Counted from the stretch's first letter, positions 1-5,359 are shown. The stretch: 5,484 bases of DNA from an uncultured Pseudomonadales bacterium (GCA_905478725.1 CAJQJT010000376.1:1-5484); one strand, 5' to 3'. Numbers and translations are program-made. The notes: generated from the sequence alone by a model not told the origin.

Positions 1-184
1 TGATTCCGCGCTCGCGCTCTTCTGGTGCATTATCAATTTGGTCAAAGGCTTTCATTTCTCCGCCCCAAACTTCTGCACAGACGCGAGTGATCGCAGCGGT
101 CAATGTGGTTTTACCGTGATCGACGTGGCCAATGGTGCCTACGTTGACGTGGGGCTTATTTCTTTCAAACTTTGCTTTTGCCAT
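1..184 (-). CDS. tuf: Elongation factor Tu, N-terminal part (3' end outside window)
   Basis: EF-Tu is the GTPase that carries aminoacyl-tRNA to the ribosome A site. The 61 visible codons begin [20 protein letters not shown] and contain the complete P-loop GHVDHGKT at residues 19-26, then the start of the switch I region ([11 protein letters not shown], residues 51-61). The reading frame runs off the left edge. The ATG at 182-184 is preceded by a good Shine-Dalgarno (AGGAGA, 192-197) with a 7-base gap, which fixes the start. It lies downstream of four tRNA genes on the same strand, exactly as E. coli tufB does, so cotranscription with the tRNAs from the promoter at 1162-1190 is likely. I saw no convincing separate promoter in the 150-base leader. 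Identity is certain; whether a second tuf copy exists elsewhere cannot be told from here. Confidence 0.99.
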   Translation of the reverse strand, partial: MAKAKFERNKPHVNVGTIGHVDHGKTTLTAAITRVCAEVWGGEMKAFDQIDNAPEERERGI

Positions 185-205
185 CTCAGTGTCTCCTAAT
201 CGGAA

Positions 206-238
206 CATTAGCGGGCCGTTAACCTATCTTAGCTAATG
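206..238 (-). other. Inverted repeat in the tuf leader
   Basis: CATTAGC (206-212) and GCTAATG (232-238) are perfect complements separated by 19 bases, a hairpin ending 9 bases before the tuf Shine-Dalgarno on the transcript. The same leader contains a 10-base direct repeat, TTAAATCTAG, at 248-257 and 262-271. The arms are short and AT-rich, so the hairpin may be weak. The rest of 185-334 shows nothing else I can name; no T-run follows, so it is not an intrinsic terminator. It could be an RNA processing or translation-control element, or chance. Confidence 0.35.
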
Positions 239-334
239 CCCTGAACTTTAAATCTAGCAGCTTAAATCTAGTTGTTTAAGCCAACTACTCGTACTACTTA
301 TTACACACGCAAGAACTATCGTCTCACGAATATA

Positions 335-409
<75 letters not shown>

Positions 410-428
410 ACAAACCTTTACCAGTAAC

Positions 429-502
<74 letters not shown>

Positions 503-593
503 TTGAACACAAAAACACTTCAAGTCGCGCCGATCCTTGTCACCCGAAAACCCTAGCTTCAGGACTCGCTTAACTCTTGCCTAACTTTACTTG

Positions 594-617
594 AACTATG
601 GTGGCGGGAGGTGGATT
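594..617 (-). repeat. Direct repeat of the tRNA-Tyr 3' end (second copy)
   Basis: These 24 bases are identical to 760-783, which contain the last 19 bases of tRNA-Tyr (half of the T-arm, the acceptor strand and the CCA) plus 5 bases downstream. The two copies are 166 bases apart in the same orientation. On the minus strand the copy reads AATCCACC TCCCGCCACCA and then TAGTT. The spacing and composition resemble the roughly 178-base repeats of the E. coli tyrT operon, each of which begins with a copy of the tRNA-Tyr 3' end (known from rtT RNA work); this is an analogy, not shown homology. It could also be a remnant of a degenerated second tRNA-Tyr gene. Confidence 0.85.
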
Positions 618-653
618 ATTCAGCTCTTCGAGCCTCACCCTCCGGGCCGCCAC
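600..653 (-). pseudogene. Degenerate tRNA-Tyr-like hairpin
   Basis: On the transcript, GTGGCG (653-648) pairs with CGCCAC (606-601) and GGAGG (643-639) with CCTCC (611-607), giving an 11-pair helix interrupted by a 4-base bulge. An inner hairpin GCTC-TTC-GAGC lies at 623-633 (plus-strand spelling). Read in tRNA register, the 5' GGCGG and 3' CGCCACCA imitate an acceptor stem with discriminator A and a CCA tail, but only about 52 bases lie between the ends against 84 in the real gene, and there is no anticodon arm. It could be a decayed tRNA-Tyr copy or a functional processing signal; expression cannot be judged from sequence. Confidence 0.5.
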
Positions 654-693
654 TAAAGTGACGTTCAAGCAGCTAAAGCTACTTGTCGAACCA

Positions 694-714
694 AGGTGGC
701 TCTAATCCACCTCC
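694..714 (+). repeat. Inverted copy of the tRNA-Tyr T-arm region
   Basis: The reverse complement of 695-714 matches 773-792 (the T-arm and adjoining acceptor strand of tRNA-Tyr) at 18 of 20 positions. The unit itself is a 6-pair hairpin, AGGTGG-CTCTAAT-CCACCT (694-712), which looks like a T-arm read on the plus strand. Because it is inverted, the operon transcript carries GGAGGTGGATT, perfectly complementary to AATCCACCTCC in both the real tRNA-Tyr (773-783) and the direct repeat (607-617). Confidence 0.6.
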
Positions 715-764
715 ACACACTGACTACTTTCCTAACTCAGCACAAAACATACCTTATCCAACTA

Positions 765-848
765 TGGTGGCGGGAGGTGGATTCGAACCACCGAAGCTTT
801 CGCGTCAGATTTACAGTCTGATCCCTTTGGCCGCTCGGGAATCCCGCC
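765..848 (-). tRNA. tyrU: tRNA-Tyr (anticodon GUA)
   Basis: This 84-base class II tRNA has acceptor arms GGCGGGA and TCCCGCC, discriminator A and an encoded CCA ending at 765. The anticodon stem CAGA/TCTG encloses CTGTAAA with anticodon GTA (complement of 812-814). A long variable arm (CGCGAAAGCTTCG region) precedes T-arm GGTGG TTCGAAT CCACC. It matches E. coli tyrU in position and anticodon. Its 3' end is repeated 166 bases downstream and again in inverted form in the spacer. Confidence 0.98.
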
Positions 849-1066
849 CTTATAGCTAAATATTTACTCTTTTTACTTCGCTTTCACCTTCACGGAGGCA
901 ATTGAATCTGGGCATCTTGCCAATAACTATCCTTGCCGCCTTACTAAAATCAGCCATAAATGACTTTTTAGCGCCATAAACCGGCAAAATGCCTTTAAAA
1001 AAGGCCGTTAATTTTCTCAGCGCAGTATTAATATGTTCAACAATATTAATACCTTAGCTAAAGAAA
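849..1066 (-). other. Spacer between tRNA-Thr(UGU) and tRNA-Tyr
   Basis: This 218-base AT-rich spacer contains no gene. It holds several inverted repeats: GCCTTT (991-996) against AAAGGC (1000-1005) with loop AAA; a 7-of-8 match between 894-901 and 933-940; and the long palindrome at 1025-1052, listed separately. The 991-1005 hairpin is followed on the transcript by ATTTTG, so it could be a weak attenuator, but the stem has only three G:C pairs and the U-run is short; I do not call it a terminator. Confidence 0.5.
1025..1052. repeat. 28-base AT-rich palindrome after tRNA-Thr(UGU)
   Basis: GTATTAATAT (1025-1034) and ATATTAATAC (1043-1052) are perfect 10-base complements with an 8-base centre. 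The centre can add TGTT/AACA pairing (1034-1037 with 1039-1042) if A1043 bulges. It lies 14 bases beyond the tRNA-Thr(UGU) 3' end. It could be a protein-binding operator-like site, an RNA processing hairpin in the tRNA precursor, or a pause site. It lacks a U-run, so it is not a standard terminator. Confidence 0.55.
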
Positions 1067-1142
1067 TGGAGCTGGCGAGAGGAGTCGAACCCCCGACCGG
1101 CTGATTACAAGTCAGCTGCTCTACCAACTGAGCTACGCCAGC
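1067..1142 (-). tRNA. thrU: tRNA-Thr (anticodon UGU)
   Basis: This 76-base cloverleaf has acceptor arms GCTGGCG and CGCCAGC, an encoded CCA ending at 1067, D-arm TAGCTCAGTTGGTAGAGCA, and anticodon stem GCTGA/TCAGC around CTTGTAA with anticodon TGT (complement of 1107-1109). The T-stem GGGGG/CCTCT includes two G:U wobbles, slightly weaker than usual. It is the first tRNA of the cluster, matching E. coli thrU, and reads ACA and ACG threonine codons. Its 5' end lies 19 bases after the predicted -10 box. Confidence 0.98.
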
Positions 1143-1161
1143 ATCACAATAACGGAGCGCG

Positions 1162-1190
1162 ATTCTAGTGAAACTTAAGCCCAGAAGCAA
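1162..1190 (-). promoter_or_regulatory. Sigma70-type promoter for the tRNA-tuf operon
   Basis: On the minus strand a -35 box TTGCTT (1190-1185) is separated by exactly 17 bases from a -10 box TAGAAT (1167-1162; five of six consensus bases). Directly after it comes CGCGCTCC, a GC-rich discriminator of the kind found at stable-RNA promoters under stringent (ppGpp) control. Transcription should start about 12 bases before tRNA-Thr(UGU). The TAG of the -10 box is also the stop codon of the upstream SPOR-like gene, so promoter and coding region overlap. Confidence 0.72.
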
Positions 1191-1644
1191 CCTCCATGCA
1201 GTCTTCTAGGTATCTTTTTTTAGTTTCGAATTGACGCCATGAGTTTAGGGCGATAGCGGGGGTTTCAGCCGCGGGTATAGACAGCCAATATTTGGCAGAT
1301 GGAGATCCAATAATGAGGCCGTCTTTGTTGGCTAAATCCGGCAATAAAGTAAAAAGGGCGGTCGCGGCTAGCTGGTTATCGGCAAAGGGTCCAAGAACAT
1401 CACAGAGCTCCACAGGCTCATTCTCTGTGATAACTTCGCCCAAGGCTTCCGCAGCCATTGCGGCGAGATCCTCATCGGATAGTTCCTGTAGAAGTACAAG
1501 GGTGCCAGGACTGGCGACGGGCCCAGAGTGAGACTCATAATTGTTCCCTGCTGGGGTGACCAGAGTTGCCCCTGGCGGCACATTTGTCATCATCAAATAG
1601 CCGAGAACATTGATTAATAGTATTAAAACCAGCAGGGACCTCAT
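1165..1644 (-). CDS. Small membrane-anchored SPOR-like protein
   Basis: This 159-residue protein has an N-terminal hydrophobic segment (about residues 3-19, LLVLILLINVLGYLMM) consistent with a signal anchor that leaves the rest in the periplasm. A low-complexity linker (20-55) and an acidic helix (56-78) follow. Residues 81-159 include C-x-x-L-G-P-F (81-87), then Ala-rich spacing and YWLSIP (119-124), the pattern seen in SPOR-type peptidoglycan-binding domains with 'GPF' and 'YWV.lP' signatures; the ending DCMEVASGLKFH departs from the usual end. Known context: a small SPOR-like gene sits between coaX and the tRNA-tuf cluster in Pseudomonas. The ATG overlaps the coaX stop (ATGA, 1641-1644) with no clear Shine-Dalgarno, suggesting translational coupling. 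A cell-wall role is inferred only from the weak domain match. Confidence 0.72.
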   Translation of the reverse strand: MRSLLVLILLINVLGYLMMTNVPPGATLVTPAGNNYESHSGPVASPGTLVLLQELSDEDLAAMAAEALGEVITENEPVELCDVLGPFADNQLAATALFTLLPDLANKDGLIIGSPSAKYWLSIPAAETPAIALNSWRQFETKKRYLEDCMEVASGLKFH

Positions 1645-2381
1645 CTGTCAGCACCCGATCTAAAACTAACACCCTCAACAGAGAGGCCGTCGAGGACTAA
1701 GTCTGCATAATAGTCTACCTGAGGTGCAAGCTGGGCCTTTAGCAGCAGCGCATCACCACCAGTAATTACCAGGTCGGCACGGTGCTCGGCAGCCAAGCGC
1801 TCGATCAACGCCACTAGCATCAGAGTGCAGCCCCTGGTGACCGCTTGCTCCGTGGAGACTCCGGGCCCATTCATGTTGCCAGAGACCGCCTGATTTACCT
1901 GAACTTGGTCTGTGCCCTTCTGTAGGGACTCATGGAGGAGCCGGATGCCCGGCACAATATAGCCCCCCTGATGCTTGCCCTCCCCGGTTACCACATCGAT
2001 CGTTACTGCACTTCCAGCATCTACCACTACCGAGGCTCGCCCAGTCTTTTGGAACACTGCCAATACCGCCATCCAGCGATCAACCCCAAGCTTTTCTGGT
2101 ACTAAATAACCACAGCTTACTGCACCTACCCGAGCGCTGACTTTGGCGACTTGGAGAACAACACCAAAGTCGCTCGCCATCTGCCTTGATAGCTTTGTAA
2201 CGACCTTAACACCAGCAACACTTGAGAGCTGCGCCAAGGTCAGACCAGAAACGCCAGATAGCTGTAAAGGCTCCCCGGCTAATACAGACGCAGTGGCTTG
2301 ATTACCCTGATGAACAACTCCTGAACCATCGAGAGCCCGCCACTTTATACGCGTATTCCCCGCATCAATTTGTAGGATCAT
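1641..2381 (-). CDS. coaX: Type III pantothenate kinase
   Basis: CoaX phosphorylates pantothenate with ATP, the first step of coenzyme A synthesis, in the cytoplasm. At 246 residues it has the usual family length. Visible motifs are the phosphate-1 loop DAGNTRIKW (6-14), the pantothenate site GYLVPEKLGVDRW (91-103) with the catalytic Asp101, the phosphate-2 motif DAGSAVTID (121-129), GGYIVPG (139-145) and the adenosine-site VTGGDA (206-211). All expected residues are present, so it should be active. Family knowledge: this ASKHA-fold enzyme needs K+ or NH4+ and, unlike CoaA, is not inhibited by CoA. The ATG overlaps the birA stop (ATGA, 2378-2381), and TGAGG at 2390-2394 lies 8 bases upstream within birA. 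It occupies the place where E. coli carries the unrelated coaA. Confidence 0.97.
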   Translation of the reverse strand: MILQIDAGNTRIKWRALDGSGVVHQGNQATASVLAGEPLQLSGVSGLTLAQLSSVAGVKVVTKLSRQMASDFGVVLQVAKVSARVGAVSCGYLVPEKLGVDRWMAVLAVFQKTGRASVVVDAGSAVTIDVVTGEGKHQGGYIVPGIRLLHESLQKGTDQVQVNQAVSGNMNGPGVSTEQAVTRGCTLMLVALIERLAAEHRADLVITGGDALLLKAQLAPQVDYYADLVLDGLSVEGVSFRSGADR

Positions 2382-3388
2382 TTTACTAACCTCAGGCTTA
2401 GTTCCCCGCCGATAAAGCTCTCAATTCTGCCACCATCTAGCTCAAGACGGAGGGCGCCGTTAGTATCCACGCCTTTGACGACTCCGGCTATAGATTGCTT
2501 CGGAGTACTTATCACTGCGGGCTGATCATAGAATGCATCTGCCGCCTGCCATTCGTCTCTATAGGCGCCAAACCCTAGACCCTGAAAGGTATTAAGCAAT
2601 GGGAGGATTTCTGAGATTAGCCCTGCCGCAAGCTTGTTTCGAGATGGCATTTCTGCACCCGCAGCCCCTGACTGCAAGGCCTGCAGTTCCGTGTTTACGT
2701 CGGTCCAAGCCTGGTCAATCACTTTAGCCTGAAAGGCTGGCATAGAGACATTGAGCCCAACACCAACCACCACTGTGCAATGCCCAGCAGGATCGCCAAT
2801 CATCTCTAGTAAAATACCCCCAAGTTTCTTTTGCTCAACATAAATATCATTGGGCCACTTCAACTTCACTGCCTCGAGCCCATAAGCCGTCAAAGCACGC
2901 TTTACAGCAACCCCAACAGCTAGACTAAGACCTTCGAGAGCCTGGGCACCCTGCTCAAAATCCCAGACTATGGACAGATATATGTTTGCTGCGAATGGAC
3001 TGATCCAGCTTTTACCTCTGCGTCCGCGGCCGGCAGTCTGCTGTTCGGCAAGGATCACAGACCCTGAAACAGAATTCCTTTCAGCCAATTCCCGGGCGTA
3101 GGTGTTGGTTGAATTTATGGTTTGGAAAACCTCAATATTCGACAAGAGTGGCATCACGCTGACTGGCAGGTCCTCAGAGATAGCCTTGTCGTCGAGCAAG
3201 TCAACGCCGCCTACAATTCGGTACCCTGTCCCTTTGGTGGTCTCGATAAACAAACCTAGGGCTTCAAGTTTTTGCAGATGCTTCCATACGGCAGTGCGGC
3301 TACAACCGACAGCTTCACCTAAGGCCTCGCCGGAATGGAATGCTCCATCCTTGAGAATTTGTAAAATTTTACTTTGTGTATCAGACAC
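2378..3388 (-). CDS. birA: Bifunctional biotin-protein ligase / biotin operon repressor
   Basis: BirA makes biotinyl-5'-AMP and transfers biotin to the carrier subunit of acetyl-CoA carboxylase; with an N-terminal DNA-binding domain it also represses biotin synthesis genes. The 336-residue protein shows a winged helix (about 5-60, including SGEALGEAVGCSRTAVWKHL), the biotinyl-AMP loop GRGRRGKSW (120-128), KWPNDI (177-182), KLGGILLE (188-195, with the Lys expected to contact biotin) and GVGLNV (209-214), then an SH3-like C-terminal domain (about 288-336). All key residues are intact, making it a class II, regulatory BirA. The start is GTG at 3386-3388; an in-frame TAG lies 12 bases upstream, so little alternative exists, though no good Shine-Dalgarno is visible. 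It begins 17 bases after the transporter gene ends, suggesting read-through or coupling. Confidence 0.97.
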   Translation of the reverse strand: MSDTQSKILQILKDGAFHSGEALGEAVGCSRTAVWKHLQKLEALGLFIETTKGTGYRIVGGVDLLDDKAISEDLPVSVMPLLSNIEVFQTINSTNTYARELAERNSVSGSVILAEQQTAGRGRRGKSWISPFAANIYLSIVWDFEQGAQALEGLSLAVGVAVKRALTAYGLEAVKLKWPNDIYVEQKKLGGILLEMIGDPAGHCTVVVGVGLNVSMPAFQAKVIDQAWTDVNTELQALQSGAAGAEMPSRNKLAAGLISEILPLLNTFQGLGFGAYRDEWQAADAFYDQPAVISTPKQSIAGVVKGVDTNGALRLELDGGRIESFIGGELSLRLVK

Positions 3389-3405
3389 AATAATTGCCCG
3401 CTAGG

Positions 3406-4209
3406 TTAATGGGGAAGGTTAAGCCACATAAAGCGGCCGCCCAGCAACAGCAACAGAATGCCAAATAACTTCTGAAGCAAGGCTGCATTAGTTCGATGTG
3501 CCAGCAGGGCACCAAGTCTCGCACAGGGTGCACTGGCGATAATTATACCCAACCAAGCAGGAACAAATATGTAGCCGAGGGTGGAGGCAGGCATTAGCCC
3601 AGAGGGACTGGCAGCAGTGGCATAAATCACCGTTGCTGCTAGCGCGATAGGAAACCCACAAGCAGCTGCGGAACCTACTGCATGGTGAATCTTTACCCGA
3701 TTAAAAGTAAGAAAGGGAGTTGTGAGAGAGCCTCCTCCTATACCGAAGAGCGTTGAGAGACCTCCAATAGCAGTACCTGCAACACTCAGAAGCAAAGGCT
3801 TTGGCGAAGATCCTGTACCTATGCCTGGCTTATAAAACAGCATCTGCAGGGCAACCAATACCAAAAAGCCTCCAAACAATAGCTGCAGTAAAGAGCCTCT
3901 CAATGATAGTGCCACTAAGCCGCCGAGTAACGCGCCAAGCATAATACCTGGAGTAATATACCCGACCAAATCCCAGCGTATGGCCTGCTTTTGCTGGTGG
4001 GTGTAAATTGACGTGAGAGAGGTGACCAAAATGGTAGCCAATGAAGTGCCAATAGCGACATGGGTAGAGATCTCAGAGGCCATACCCTGAAATTCAAACG
4101 CCAGAATCAGAATCGGGACAATAACAACGCCACCGCCTAGGCCAAATAACCCGCTGATAATTCCAGCGACGGCACCCAAGGAAAGATAAAGTAAGTAATC
4201 CATTTTCAT
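3406..4209 (-). CDS. TSUP family (TauE/SafE-type) membrane transporter
   Basis: This 267-residue integral membrane protein has seven or eight predicted helices and an internal twofold repeat typical of the TSUP family: GLFGLGGGVVIVP (20-32) is echoed by TLFGIGGGSLTTP (153-165), and HVAIGTSLA (50-58) by HHAVGSAAA (175-183). The family exports or imports small sulfur or carbon anions (sulfite, sulfoacetate, taurine-derived products) across the inner membrane; the substrate cannot be read from sequence. Start choice is uncertain: the first ATG (4207-4209) has only a weak GAG one base away, whereas that GAG is 7 bases from a second ATG at 4201-4203, which may be the true start (265 residues). It is followed closely by birA and may share its transcript. 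It sits roughly where E. coli has murB and has no obvious link to biotin or CoA metabolism beyond position. Confidence 0.93.
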   Translation of the reverse strand: MKMDYLLYLSLGAVAGIISGLFGLGGGVVIVPILILAFEFQGMASEISTHVAIGTSLATILVTSLTSIYTHQQKQAIRWDLVGYITPGIMLGALLGGLVALSLRGSLLQLLFGGFLVLVALQMLFYKPGIGTGSSPKPLLLSVAGTAIGGLSTLFGIGGGSLTTPFLTFNRVKIHHAVGSAAACGFPIALAATVIYATAASPSGLMPASTLGYIFVPAWLGIIIASAPCARLGALLAHRTNAALLQKLFGILLLLLGGRFMWLNLPH

Positions 4210-4298
4210 GCTCGGTAAAGATTAAGGGCATTTGAGTGAGTGGAGCTTACTCGATTATTTGCCAGCCACAACAATTAAAGGCTACGGCTTAGCTGTAA
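4210..4298 (-). other. Short spacer before the transporter gene
   Basis: This 89-base spacer shows no gene and no convincing terminator. A perfect 14-base palindrome, GCTGTAATTACAGC (4292-4305), spans the TAA stop of the upstream membrane-protein gene. A 7-pair stem with a 2-base bulge can form between GCCAGCC (4261-4267) and GGCTACGGC (4280-4288), but no U-run follows. The transporter may therefore be transcribed with the upstream gene. Confidence 0.35.
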
Positions 4299-4931
4299 TT
4301 ACAGCAGCGACGTCTCCTCGACTTTCGCATTCATTGGGTCGGACAATTGCCAATTTTTGGTGTACCTGGAATAAAGCTCGTAGAAAGCCGGCACCGCTAG
4401 CACCAGATAGGCATTAGTTTCAGCCAGCTCTTCGAACAGCCGCGAATAATCCACCAAAAACAGACTTCTATCGAATATGACACTGACAACTAACAGAAGG
4501 AAACAGACCATAAAGTTGTTCAGGTATTTGCCCCCACGAAGGCGCTTGATATGTGACTTAAAACCACCATGGGTAACAACGAACCATGCGTAAAGGGACC
4601 AAAGAAATAACAATAGGATTGTTCGTCCGGCTCCCTGAAACAAGAAGCCGACATGCTCGATAACAGGCAATAACTCAAGATCGACCTCACGAGTAAAAAA
4701 ACTAAAACAGAGCATGCCAGCGCCTAAACAGGCCAAGCTAGTATCGCCAGAACTAAGCATTGCCAGCCGAAAGTAAGCCAGGGCGGACCCGATCAAAAAA
4801 AGGCCCTGGAGGTTTTCGAGCAGCGCGTTCTCACCGTGCAGGTGGTGGTAGTCAAAGACAATGACTAGTCCAGCGAATACTATATTTATCGCCAACCAAG
4901 GCTTCCAGTATTGTAAAAACACTCTAGACAC
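4299..4931 (-). CDS. Uncharacterised polytopic membrane protein
   Basis: I do not recognise this 210-residue protein. Hydropathy by eye gives about six membrane segments (near 11-27, 41-58, 65-80, 101-121, 138-155 and 172-187), so it is an inner-membrane protein. Charged residues lie at segment edges in striking clusters: DYHHLHGEN (27-35), REVDLE (81-86), IEH (91-93) and FEELAE (166-171). Such His/Asp/Glu groups at membrane borders could form a metal or substrate site, as in membrane-bound hydrolases, but this is speculation. The start is GTG (4929-4931), supported by TGGAGA at 4939-4944 with a 7-base gap. It is the first ORF after the rRNA operon, with 428 bases of non-coding sequence upstream. 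The C-terminal tail is short and polar. Confidence 0.8.
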   Translation of the reverse strand: MSRVFLQYWKPWLAINIVFAGLVIVFDYHHLHGENALLENLQGLFLIGSALAYFRLAMLSSGDTSLACLGAGMLCFSFFTREVDLELLPVIEHVGFLFQGAGRTILLLFLWSLYAWFVVTHGGFKSHIKRLRGGKYLNNFMVCFLLLVVSVIFDRSLFLVDYSRLFEELAETNAYLVLAVPAFYELYSRYTKNWQLSDPMNAKVEETSLL

Positions 4932-5359
4932 GCAGTTGTCTCCAATTCTTTTGCGATTTTCTATGATCAGGTGCTTGTAAGGTGTAGGTAAATAAAACAG
5001 CTAATTTTTTCACGTGATATTGAACCGTTAAGTCGTCGCAATTCATCTGCTGCGCGCCATCATAGCAAAAAACGTTAGGCGTTATTGCGCTAGAGCTATT
5101 GTAACTAACTATTTATAAAGCAGCGGCCACTATAGATGATGCGCGATAGCTAGAGGCCAGGGTAAAGATGCGTAGTGCCGATCAATGCCGAGATCCCTCA
5201 CCATCGCTCGAGATGACAGCCGTGTTGTGATGGTGAGATGCCAATAGGTATCCCTGTCCCTCTGTAACAGTACCAGCCTGCGGCCACCTTAAAAAAACGG
5301 CTGTCATCCCGACAGAGCGAAGCGACGAGGGATCTCCTGTTACCCACTAAATCCAACGC
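4932..5359. other. Non-coding spacer downstream of the rRNA operon
   Basis: This 428-base spacer separates the rRNA terminator from the membrane-protein gene. It contains the inverted-repeat element at 5190-5336, an imperfect hairpin (GCAA..AACG 5065-5074 against CGTTATTGC 5080-5088) and loosely complementary 'gcgcgccatcat' (5052-5063) and 'atgatgcgcg' (5136-5145). No ORF on either strand is convincing, and I could not identify a strong promoter for the downstream gene, although one is expected after a terminator. Confidence 0.5.
5190..5336. repeat. Imperfect terminal-inverted-repeat element, about 147 bases
   Basis: The left arm (5190-5223) starts GAGATCCCTC and ends GATGACAGCCGT; the right arm (5297-5336) is its reverse complement at both blocks (10 of 10 and 12 of 12 bases) with a diverged middle, longer by six bases on the right. 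Smaller hairpins nest inside: CTCACCATC (5197-5205) with GATGGTGAG (5229-5237), and CTGTC-ATCCC-GACAG (5301-5315). The GAGCGAAGCGA...GAGGGATCTC sequence resembles intergenic dispersed repeats seen in many bacterial genomes. No target-site duplication or ORF is visible, so a MITE-like or REP-like nature is inferred. Confidence 0.6.

Larger units (their letters stand above)
503..764 (-). other. Spacer between tRNA-Tyr and tRNA-Gly with tRNA-derived repeats
   Basis: This 262-base spacer contains no ORF I would support. It is unusually long for neighbouring tRNA genes in one operon and is filled with pieces of the upstream tRNA-Tyr gene: an exact copy of the tRNA 3' end (594-617), a hairpin built on it (600-653) and an inverted copy of the T-arm (694-714). 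The sequence just past each tRNA-Tyr 3' end is also loosely alike: 'cctaact' occurs at 580-586 and 731-737 on the plus strand, with about 15 bases missing from the former before the shared block. This suggests an old tandem duplication that has since decayed. Confidence 0.6.

Noticed and set aside
594..783. attL/attR pair of an integrated element at tRNA-Tyr
   Set aside because: A 3'-end tRNA repeat is typical of integration, but only 142 bases separate the copies, with no integrase or cargo; a local duplication explains it better, though an excised-element scar cannot be wholly excluded.
985..1005. Intrinsic terminator between tRNA-Thr(UGU) and tRNA-Tyr
   Set aside because: GCCTTT/AAAGGC has only three G:C pairs and is followed by just four T bases, and termination here would silence the rest of the operon.
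3102..3404. A 100-codon plus-strand open frame opposite birA
   Set aside because: birA motifs in the opposite strand are complete, and the plus-strand translation shows no family features.
4292..4305. Perfect 14-base palindrome at the stop of the membrane-protein gene
   Set aside because: It is short and partly coding; no loop remains for a stable RNA hairpin and no second copy is visible in the window.
4232..4417. A 61-codon plus-strand open frame
   Set aside because: It overlaps the 3' part of the membrane-protein gene in antisense, has no recognisable motif and no convincing ribosome site.
5041..5150. Possible small RNA or second inverted-repeat element
   Set aside because: Complementarity between 5052-5063 and 5136-5145 needs a gap and is only about ten bases; no promoter or terminator supports an RNA gene.
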